A stretch of 5,582 nt of DNA from Anaerolineae bacterium (GTDB taxonomy: Bacteria > Chloroflexota > Anaerolineae > SpSt-600): positions 1 to 5,582 of the forward strand of contig JAPWUT010000121.1 of NCBI GenBank assembly GCA_028275425.1, read 5' to 3'. Positions within the stretch are counted from its first letter, which is position 1. Every line of letters begins with the position of its first letter. Positions 1 to 5,077 of this stretch are shown here, piece after piece. The translations under genes and the position numbers were made by a program. A model generated the notes under the pieces. It saw only the letters and a program-made list of their open reading frames with translations. It searched no databases and was not told the DNA's origin.

Positions 1-188
1 TGGAAGACAAAGCCCGCATGGATTATGAAATCCGCTTTGACCTGGCCACCCTTGAGCCCGACTCGGACATCTATGCCGTAGAAGTTGACAAAGTGGTCTC
101 GGTTACTCCTCTGAGCTTGGACCTTACCTCCAGAATCGCATTGCCAGAGCTTCAGTCCATTATGGTAAAAGTTGGAGGGTTAAAGTGA
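1..188 (+). CDS. C-terminal fragment of an unrecognised protein (5' partial)
   Basis: An open frame enters from the left edge (first full codon at base 3) and ends at TGA 186-188, giving the last 61 residues of a protein. I do not recognise the family. The fragment has no obvious membrane segment. It shows alternating hydrophobic and polar residues with runs such as IYAVEVDKVVSV and a final IMVKVGGLK, which suggests a beta-rich C-terminal domain; that is inference only. It is probably real because its stop overlaps the GTG start of the next gene by 4 bases (GTGA) and the ribosome-binding site of that gene lies within its last codons. It is therefore likely co-transcribed and translationally coupled with the DUF401-type membrane protein. 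The true start and function lie outside the window. Confidence 0.6.
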   Translation, partial: EDKARMDYEIRFDLATLEPDSDIYAVEVDKVVSVTPLSLDLTSRIALPELQSIMVKVGGLK

Positions 189-1411
189 GCGACGCTTTCA
201 TTCTGGCCAAACTCTTGGTCATACTCGGCTTGATGCTATACTTTCTGTTCCGTCAGTGGGACGTAGGGCTTGTTATTTTCTCCGGAGCTTTGGCATTGGG
301 TGCTCTATCGGGTAGGCCTCTTCCCGAATGGGGCAGCGCCTTCATCCGAGAGGTCACTTCACGCAGCACTTTGGAGCTTCTGGGAGCAGTCCTGTTCATC
401 ACTACAATGGTTGAACTTCTGAAGGAAGTGGGAAGCTTGGATAAGCTCGTAAAATCCCTAAGCGTTCTTTTGCCCGACCGCCGCTTGAGCATACCAATAC
501 CACCGGCCATTCTCGGCCTCTTGCCGATGCCGGGAGGTGCCCTCCTTTCGGCTCCGATGGTGGATACTGCAACCAAGGATTTGCCCCTGAGCAGTGAGGA
601 TAAAGCCTTCTTCAACTACTGGTTCCGCCACCTTTGGGAATACATCGTCCCCCTGTTCCCGGCCGTCCTCATCGCCTCTTCCATAACGGGAATCCCAGTA
701 AGGACCCTGCTTATAGCCCAGGCCCCCTTCACCGCCGGCGCCATCTTGGCCGGAACCTTGGTCCTAATGAAGCGACTCCCCCACAGGCTTACGGTTGTTA
801 ACTCCGCACAGGATAGAAAGCTGGCTTGGAAAGATTTAGGGGTTGCTCTTTGGCCTGTCGCTTTGGTAATAATTGGGACGATTGGCTTAGGCATAAACCT
901 TCTTCTCCTCCTCGTCCTGGCGATAGTGCTCATTACCATCGTGCATAGGCCGAGCGTGGAGAAGGTGAAAAGGGCCTTCAAAGGGGGCTTCTCCCTCAGG
1001 AACATTCTCCTCATCCTGGGGATAATGGGGTTCAAGAGGATGGTGGAGATAGCCGGTGCTGCTCCTGCCGTCTATAGGACATTGGTCGCTTTGCATTGCC
1101 CGCCTCCGTTCATGGTATTCATAGTCCCGATGAGCGCTGGCGTTTTGACTGGGGTAACGGGTGCGGCCATCGGGATTACTTTCCCCCTCTTAAGCCCGTT
1201 TCTGATGGGGAGTGCTCCCCATCTAAACATGGTAGCCTTTGCCTTTGGGGCCTCTTTCATCGGCGTTCTCCTCTCACCATTTCACGTTTGCCTTGTCCTA
1301 ACCAGGGAATACTTCCAAGCCAAGTGGGGACCTATTTACCGCCTCCTTCTGCCTTCAACCGCTCTTATTGCCATTATCGCTTTTCTGGTTTATACTTTCA
1401 TGCCGAGGTAA
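185..1411 (+). CDS. DUF401 family polytopic membrane protein (putative permease)
   Basis: This 408-residue protein is very hydrophobic, with about ten likely membrane segments, for example around residues 5-22, 27-42, 62-79, 104-125, 151-169, 174-195, 217-253, 309-340, 350-373 and 388-405. It matches my recollection of the DUF401 family of integral membrane proteins, which resembles the ion-transporter/gluconate-permease type superfamily. Supporting landmarks are PMPGGALLSAPMV at 114-126, NYWFRHLWEY at 144-153, a Gly/Thr-rich re-entrant-like stretch GVLTGVTGAAIG at 319-330, and SPFHVCLVLT at 364-373. The two Gly/Pro-rich stretches in the two halves suggest an inverted-repeat transporter fold (inference). 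The substrate is unknown. The start is GTG 185, supported by GGAGGG at 174-179 with a 5-base spacer and by the 4-base overlap with the upstream stop. No truncation is seen. Family assignment is fairly sure; transport activity is inferred. Confidence 0.8.
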   Translation: MSDAFILAKLLVILGLMLYFLFRQWDVGLVIFSGALALGALSGRPLPEWGSAFIREVTSRSTLELLGAVLFITTMVELLKEVGSLDKLVKSLSVLLPDRRLSIPIPPAILGLLPMPGGALLSAPMVDTATKDLPLSSEDKAFFNYWFRHLWEYIVPLFPAVLIASSITGIPVRTLLIAQAPFTAGAILAGTLVLMKRLPHRLTVVNSAQDRKLAWKDLGVALWPVALVIIGTIGLGINLLLLLVLAIVLITIVHRPSVEKVKRAFKGGFSLRNILLILGIMGFKRMVEIAGAAPAVYRTLVALHCPPPFMVFIVPMSAGVLTGVTGAAIGITFPLLSPFLMGSAPHLNMVAFAFGASFIGVLLSPFHVCLVLTREYFQAKWGPIYRLLLPSTALIAIIAFLVYTFMPR

Positions 1412-1451
1412 GCCGGCAAAGCAAAGCCAGGCCCTTCTGTGAAAGGCGGAG

Positions 1452-1838
1452 ATGAAGAAGGAAGTGAAGAACTGGCTTGATTCGGCCGATTATGACCTTG
1501 AAACCGCCGAATACATGTTCAAGACCGGCAGGTATATCTACACCATCTTTATGTGCCATCTGGCTTTGGAGAAGGTGCTAAAGGCTAAGGTTCAGGAGGT
1601 CACGGGCGAAACGCCTCCGAGGACCCACAACCTGCGGTATTTGATAAAACTAAGTGGCTTGGATTTGCCTGAGGAGATGTTTAACTTCCTCAGCAAGTTA
1701 AGCGACGTAAGCGTCCCGACCCGATACCCAGAGGATTTTGCAAAGCTTGTGGAAGCCTATGATAAAAACGTGGCCGAAACTTACCTTGCCAAGGCTAAGG
1801 AGGCCTTCCAGTGGATAAAGAATTGCATAGGGTCATAG
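1452..1838 (+). CDS. HEPN domain protein (partner of minimal nucleotidyltransferase)
   Basis: This 128-residue, all-helical protein is of the HEPN type (PF05168-like). Landmarks are an N-terminal helix WLDSADYDLETAEYMF at 8-23, the helix-2 signature CHLALEKVLKA at 35-45, RTHNLRYLI at 57-65, and TRYPEDF at 90-96 near the last helices. Such proteins are classically encoded next to a minimal nucleotidyltransferase, as here: the next gene overlaps it by 28 bases. Some HEPN members are RNA-cutting toxins that use an RX4-6H motif. The only histidines here are H36 and H59, and neither is suitably placed after an arginine, so I see no such motif; nuclease activity is doubtful. The start is ATG 1452, because a stop at 1440-1442 closes the frame upstream. 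GAAAGG at 1441-1446 is a plausible ribosome-binding site, and GGAG abuts the ATG. The gene follows DUF401 after 40 bases. The role could be toxin-antitoxin or a heterodimeric nucleotidyltransferase. Confidence 0.88.
   Translation: MKKEVKNWLDSADYDLETAEYMFKTGRYIYTIFMCHLALEKVLKAKVQEVTGETPPRTHNLRYLIKLSGLDLPEEMFNFLSKLSDVSVPTRYPEDFAKLVEAYDKNVAETYLAKAKEAFQWIKNCIGS
1797..1803 (+). promoter_or_regulatory. Shine-Dalgarno site inside the HEPN gene, for the nucleotidyltransferase
   Basis: AAGGAGG lies within the HEPN coding region, with a 7-base spacer to GTG 1811. It is a near-perfect anti-16S match and fixes the nucleotidyltransferase start at 1811 rather than at the later in-frame GTG 1844. This gives the 28-base gene overlap. 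Confidence 0.8.
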
Positions 1839-2146
1839 AAAATGTGAAACTGGCCCTTGAAGCTGCGGGAATCCGAATCAGCAGGATAGTCCTCTTCGGT
1901 TCCCATGCTCAGGGGAGGGCGGATGAACACAGCGACATAGATATCGCTGTGATTTCCAATGACTTCAAAGACATGAACCTCTTGGAGCGCCTGGAGTTCA
2001 TCGGCATGGCCTTAGCCAAAGCCAAGATTATGGACCCGGTGGAGGTCAGAGCTTATACCGAGGAAGAGTTTGCCGAAAAGGAGAAAGGCACATTCGTTGG
2101 CGACGAGATTAAGGCCAAAGGGGTGGAAATCCTATTTGTGGAGTAG
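1811..2146 (+). CDS. minimal nucleotidyltransferase (MNT / DNA polymerase beta-like fold)
   Basis: This 111-residue protein has the minimal nucleotidyltransferase core. The nucleotide-binding signature is FGSHAQGRA at 29-37, followed by the metal-binding SDIDIAV at 41-47 (D42 and D44). A third acidic residue, probably E78 in DPVEVRAY, lies on the next core strand. All three catalytic carboxylates appear intact, so it should transfer a nucleotide, most likely AMP, onto a protein or other acceptor. In characterised MNT/HepT pairs the enzyme AMPylates a HEPN toxin and neutralises it; whether that applies here is inference. The start is GTG 1811, chosen for the strong AAGGAGG site 7 bases upstream. 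It overlaps the HEPN gene by 28 bases in another frame, so the two are translationally coupled. The length fits stand-alone minimal nucleotidyltransferases of about 100-140 residues. The next gene starts 4 bases after its stop. Confidence 0.9.
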   Translation: MDKELHRVIENVKLALEAAGIRISRIVLFGSHAQGRADEHSDIDIAVISNDFKDMNLLERLEFIGMALAKAKIMDPVEVRAYTEEEFAEKEKGTFVGDEIKAKGVEILFVE

Positions 2147-2150
2147 AAAC

Positions 2151-2648
2151 ATGGGGAAGATTTTGAAGCTTTTGCAGAGGATACGCCAAATCCACGCTTT
2201 AGAGCATGCCACCATCCACATCCTCAGCTGGCGCTACCCTCAAACCCGAATTGTGGGCCGCAGTACCGATTCGGGCTTTTACATTTACGGCGATGTGGAA
2301 ACGGAAGCGCTGGCAGCAGCGGCAAGTGAAGCTTTAGCCCGCCTCCAAAGGGGGGAGAAAGAGCTGGCCATCCACCCCCAGTGCGGGACAAACTTGGCCA
2401 CGGCCGGAGTATTAGCAGGCCTTTCGGCCTTCTTGGCCCTTGTAGGGAGGCCCCGCAAGCGCTGGACCCGCCTCCCCGAGGCTATAACCTTAGCCACTTT
2501 GGCCGTGCTCCTCTCCCAGCCCCTCGGGCTCTTGGTCCAGCGCTACATAACCACATCCCCCCAAGTTTCCGACATCACCATAAAGGAGATAAAGCGCTTT
2601 GACCTTGGAACGGTGAGGGTCCACAAAGTGGAGGTATGCTCTACGTAA
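2151..2648 (+). CDS. small two-helix membrane protein, DUF6391-like, with HxxEHxxxH motif
   Basis: This 165-residue protein resembles DUF6391, a family of unknown function that I recall from cyanobacteria and Chloroflexota; the name is from memory and only moderately sure. An N-terminal helix carries HALEHATIH at 15-23 (H15, E18, H19, H23). A soluble stretch follows at 26-72, then HPQCGTNL at 75-82 (H75, C78). Two likely membrane segments lie near 83-98 and 111-129, joined by a basic loop GRPRKRW at 99-105, which the positive-inside rule would place in the cytoplasm. A polar tail follows. The His/Glu/Cys pattern looks like a metal site (inference). The start is ATG 2151, supported by GGAG at 2140-2143 with a 7-base spacer. 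An in-frame extension back to 2070 is possible, but it would lie inside the nucleotidyltransferase gene and lacks family character. Its last 13 bases overlap holA. Confidence 0.8.
   Translation: MGKILKLLQRIRQIHALEHATIHILSWRYPQTRIVGRSTDSGFYIYGDVETEALAAAASEALARLQRGEKELAIHPQCGTNLATAGVLAGLSAFLALVGRPRKRWTRLPEAITLATLAVLLSQPLGLLVQRYITTSPQVSDITIKEIKRFDLGTVRVHKVEVCST
2630..2635 (+). promoter_or_regulatory. Shine-Dalgarno-like GGAGGT directly abutting the holA start
   Basis: GGAGGT ends immediately before ATG 2636, leaving essentially no spacer, which is unusually tight. No other in-frame start fits the conserved HolA N-terminus. Initiation may therefore depend on ribosomes finishing the overlapping upstream gene at 2646-2648 and re-initiating. 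Confidence 0.4.
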
Positions 2649-3616
2649 TTCACGGGGAAGAGGAATTCCTTAGAAGCCAAGCCATTAGAAAACTCAGGGA
2701 GCGCCTCGGCTCTCCCCCTCTATCGGACATGAACTTTACCCAGCTTGATGGGAAGAAGGTCCAGCCTGAGGAGCTGAAGGAGGCTTGCCAGACTTTGCCT
2801 TTCATGCTTCCCACAAGGATGGTCTTAGTGAGGGGGCTCCTGAGCAAGGTGGGGAAGAGGGGCAAAGAATGGAGTGATTTTCTGGCCTATTTCCTCCCCC
2901 GCCTCCCCGCTACTACAATTCTGGTCCTGGAAGAGGAGGGGACTATAGAAGAGGAACACCCGCTCTATCCCCTCCTGAACGAGCTTGAAAAGAACGGTAA
3001 AGCCAAACTCCTAAGCTTTGAGAGGCTCCGAGGGGAGAAGCTCAGGCAGTGGATTAAGGAGCGAGCTAAGGAGAAGGGGGTAGAGATAACCCAAGAAGCG
3101 GCTGAAGAGCTGGCCTTTTACGTGGGAGAAGAGCTACGGATTTTAGACACGGAACTGGATAAGCTTGCCCTCTACGTGGATAGGGCTCGCCCCATAGTTC
3201 CGGAGGATGTGATGGCCGTAGTCCCTTACGCTCGTGAAGCCAGCATCTTCTCTTTAACCGATGCCCTCGGAAGGAGAGATGCAGCGACAGCCCTGGAGGT
3301 ACTGCGCACTTTGCTGGACCAAGGCGAGCCAATCTTGGGCATAATAGGCATGCTTGGTAAACACATCCGGCTTTTACTGCTGGTCAAGCTCCTCATGGCC
3401 AAAGGCTACTCATCGCGGGAGATAGCCCAGAGGCTTGGGACTTTACCCTTTGTGGTGGACAAAGCCATACGCCAAAGTGTCAATTTCACAGTGGATTACC
3501 TGAAAAAGGCTTACGAGGGGCTTTTGGAATTGGATGTAGCCCTGAAAACGGGCAGAGCGGAAGGGCCCTTAGCCATTGAACTTTTGGTAACAACCTTGAC
3601 CTCTCAGGCCGGATAG
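2636..3616 (+). CDS. holA: DNA polymerase III delta subunit (clamp-loader subunit)
   Basis: HolA is the delta subunit of the bacterial clamp loader. It binds the beta sliding clamp and opens its interface so the ring can be loaded on primed DNA. The 326-residue length is typical. The N-terminus LYVIHGEEEFLR is the degenerate P-loop-region signature of the family. The AAA+-like domains occupy roughly residues 1-200. The C-terminal collar domain starts near residue 200 with REASIFSLTDALGRRDAATA, followed by a GEPILGIIGMLGKHIRLLLL helix pair and the closing ALKTGR near 302-307. The start at ATG 2636 keeps the conserved N-terminus; it overlaps the preceding gene by 13 bases. The stop is TAG 3614-3616, and the next gene follows after 12 bases. 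No truncation or frameshift is seen. This housekeeping gene anchors the region as chromosomal. Confidence 0.95.
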   Translation: MLYVIHGEEEFLRSQAIRKLRERLGSPPLSDMNFTQLDGKKVQPEELKEACQTLPFMLPTRMVLVRGLLSKVGKRGKEWSDFLAYFLPRLPATTILVLEEEGTIEEEHPLYPLLNELEKNGKAKLLSFERLRGEKLRQWIKERAKEKGVEITQEAAEELAFYVGEELRILDTELDKLALYVDRARPIVPEDVMAVVPYAREASIFSLTDALGRRDAATALEVLRTLLDQGEPILGIIGMLGKHIRLLLLVKLLMAKGYSSREIAQRLGTLPFVVDKAIRQSVNFTVDYLKKAYEGLLELDVALKTGRAEGPLAIELLVTTLTSQAG

Positions 3617-3628
3617 CGGAGGGGCCGG

Positions 3629-4348
3629 ATGGCCTTCTGGGTTGGGACTTCAGGCTGGGTTTACCCTCACTGGAAAGGTGTATTCTACCCGGCGAATCTA
3701 CCGGCAAAGGATTGGCTGGCCTTCTACTCCTCCCGCTTCCGAACGGTTGAGGTCAACAACAGCTTCTACCGTCTGCCGAGCGAAAGCACATTCGTAAGCT
3801 GGGCCCAAGCCACGCCCCAGGGTTTCCTCTTCTCTGTAAAGGCAAGCCGCTTTATAACCCACGTCAAAAAGCTGAACGTAACCTCTGAGCCGGTGAAGGC
3901 ATTCCTGGATAGGGCGAGGCTTTTGGGTCCGAAGCTTGGCCCAATCCTCTTCCAGTTGCCTCCGGGGTGGTCCTGCAATGCCCAGAGGCTTGAGGCCTTC
4001 CTTGACCTCTTACCTGCCGATTTGCCCTTTGTCTTTGAATTCAGGGATGAAAGCTGGTTCAACGAAAGGGTTTATGCTCTTCTGGAGAGGAAAGGAGTGG
4101 CCTTATGTCTAATAAGCCTGCCTGGTTTCCTCTGTCCGGTAAAAGTCACAGCCCCTTTCGTTTACATCCGGATGCACGGGAGTGGCACAGTTTACGGAGG
4201 GCTTTACGGGCCGGAGGAGCTTAGCTACTGGGCCCGTTTGGCCAAAAACTTCCTCCGAGACGGCCTTGACCTCTACGTTTACTTCAACAACGATGCTTTT
4301 GGTTTTGCCGTAAGGAATGCTGCAGAATTCATAGAAATGCTTGCTTAA
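3629..4348 (+). CDS. YecE / DUF72 family TIM-barrel protein
   Basis: This 239-residue protein belongs to the DUF72 (YecE) family, a TIM-barrel fold whose biochemical role is unsettled. Family landmarks in order are GTSGWVYPHWKGVFYP at 6-21, EVNNSFYRLPS at 41-51, FSVKASRFITH at 68-78, ILFQLPPGW at 106-114, FEFRDESWF at 136-144, YIRMHG at 179-184 and VYFNNDAFGFAVRNA at 217-231. The length is normal. The start is ATG 3629, with GGAGGGG at 3618-3624 and a 4-base spacer. Residues 161-165 read LISLP where I recall an aspartate being usual, as in E. coli YecE VILDS, so S163 replaces a normally conserved acidic residue. It follows holA by 12 bases and is the last gene before a 150-base gap, so it probably ends the left transcription unit. 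Family assignment is firm; function is unknown. Confidence 0.92.
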   Translation: MAFWVGTSGWVYPHWKGVFYPANLPAKDWLAFYSSRFRTVEVNNSFYRLPSESTFVSWAQATPQGFLFSVKASRFITHVKKLNVTSEPVKAFLDRARLLGPKLGPILFQLPPGWSCNAQRLEAFLDLLPADLPFVFEFRDESWFNERVYALLERKGVALCLISLPGFLCPVKVTAPFVYIRMHGSGTVYGGLYGPEELSYWARLAKNFLRDGLDLYVYFNNDAFGFAVRNAAEFIEMLA

Positions 4349-4398
4349 ACTTTGGCGAGTCCGCCCTGCCCCATTTGCCCACCCAGTTTGTTCAAGGG

Positions 4399-4420
4399 CG
4401 ATGTAGGAATTTTCCCATCG
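4399..4420. repeat. weak imperfect hairpin between yecE-like gene and xpt
   Basis: CGATG at 4399-4403 pairs with CATCG at 4416-4420. After a two-base bulge, GGA at 4406-4408 pairs with TCC at 4413-4415 around an ATTT loop. No T-run follows, so it is not a good intrinsic terminator. It sits about 20 bases upstream of the xpt -35 element, so a processing hairpin or a protein-binding site is possible. It could equally be chance. Confidence 0.25.
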
Positions 4421-4439
4421 GCGCAAGTGCTCTATCCAG

Positions 4440-4468
4440 TTGCCCTTTTACCCCTTGCATGCTAAAAT
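4440..4468 (+). promoter_or_regulatory. probable sigma70-type promoter for xpt
   Basis: TTGCCC at 4440-4445 (4 of 6 matches to TTGACA) is separated by exactly 17 bases from TAAAAT at 4463-4468 (5 of 6 matches to TATAAT). Transcription would begin near 4475, giving a leader of about 25-30 bases before the xpt start. That leader is too short for a purine riboswitch, so control would have to act at initiation, or the gene is constitutive. The surrounding 4349-4498 gap holds no gene that I can support. Confidence 0.6.
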
Positions 4469-4492
4469 TAATCACAAAACCCAACCCCATTC

Positions 4493-4498
4493 AGAGGG
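4493..4498 (+). promoter_or_regulatory. xpt: xpt ribosome-binding site that favours the GTG 4505 start
   Basis: AGAGGG touches ATG 4499 with no spacer but lies 6 bases before GTG 4505, a normal distance. This site and alignment to known Xpt N-termini favour GTG 4505. Confidence 0.5.
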
Positions 4499-4504
4499 AT
4501 GGCC

Positions 4505-5077
4505 GTGCAGGTCCTTAAAGAGCGAATCCTTAAAGAAGGAAAAAACCTCGGAGGAGGAATCCTCAAAGTAGATAGCTTCATAAACCACCAGGTTGACCCC
4601 CAATTCATGATGGAAGTAGGACGTGAGCTGGCGCGTCGCTTCGCCCACTTGGAAATCACCAAGGTCTTAACGGCTGAAATCTCCGGAATCGCTCCCGCCC
4701 TCACAACCGCCCTGGCCTTGGGAGTCCCTTTGGTCTACGCCCGTAAAACCCGACCAATAACAATGGTGGACGGAGCTTACCGAGAGGTGGCCCCATCCCA
4801 CACCAAAGGCAAAATGGTGGAACTTATGGTCTCGGTAGAATTCCTCAAACCCGGGGACAAAGTGCTCATCGTGGACGATTTCTTGGCTACAGGCCAGACT
4901 ATAGACGCCTTAGCCCGCATTGTAAAAATGAGCGGCGCCACCTTAGTCGGCATAGGCACCGTGATTGAAAAGACTTTTGAGGGGGGAAGGGAGCGCCTCC
5001 AATACCTCAATGTCCCTATTGAATCCCTCGTAAAGATAACCGATATGGCCGATGGGAGGATAGTCTTCGGGGAATGA
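4505..5077 (+). CDS. xpt: xanthine phosphoribosyltransferase
   Basis: This cytoplasmic purine-salvage enzyme converts xanthine and PRPP to XMP and pyrophosphate. The 190-residue length (numbering from GTG 4505) is close to the roughly 194 of B. subtilis Xpt. Shared landmarks are LKVDSFINHQVDP at 20-32, EISGIAPA at 58-65, YARK at 78-81, the PRPP-binding loop VLIVDDFLATGQT at 120-132 with acidic pair D124/D125, and GIGTVIEKTFEGGRERL beginning near 149. I prefer GTG 4505 because the ribosome-binding site is then spaced by 6 bases and the N-terminus lines up with the B. subtilis enzyme as I recall it; ATG 4499 would add two residues. A good promoter lies about 40-65 bases upstream. The stop overlaps the next ATG by 4 bases (ATGA), indicating co-translation with the phosphoesterase. 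Related adenine or orotate transferases are less likely given the Xpt-specific N-terminal motif. Confidence 0.9.
   Translation: MQVLKERILKEGKNLGGGILKVDSFINHQVDPQFMMEVGRELARRFAHLEITKVLTAEISGIAPALTTALALGVPLVYARKTRPITMVDGAYREVAPSHTKGKMVELMVSVEFLKPGDKVLIVDDFLATGQTIDALARIVKMSGATLVGIGTVIEKTFEGGRERLQYLNVPIESLVKITDMADGRIVFGE

Noticed and set aside
1096..1455. + strand reading frame overlapping the end of the DUF401 gene
   Set aside because: Its product has no family resemblance and it runs in another frame across conserved membrane segments of the real gene.
2070..2150. Longer N-terminus for the DUF6391-like protein, starting inside the nucleotidyltransferase gene
   Set aside because: The extension is basic, lacks family character and would overlap the preceding gene by 77 bases; ATG 2151 has a well-spaced GGAG.
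1412..2150. Mobile-element borders around the HEPN/nucleotidyltransferase pair
   Set aside because: No direct or inverted repeats, transposase or integrase remnant, or tRNA were visible on either side.
4349..4370. Intrinsic terminator after the YecE-like gene
   Set aside because: GGCG-AGTC-CGCC (4354-4365) can form only a 4-bp stem and is followed by a C-rich stretch, not a T-run.
4109..4426. Antisense reading frame covering the end of the YecE-like gene and part of the gap
   Set aside because: No recognisable domain, and most of its length is complementary to conserved YecE motifs.
4349..4498. Purine (guanine/xanthine) riboswitch upstream of xpt
   Set aside because: No recognisable aptamer core or pairing loops, and the probable promoter leaves only about 25-30 bases of leader.
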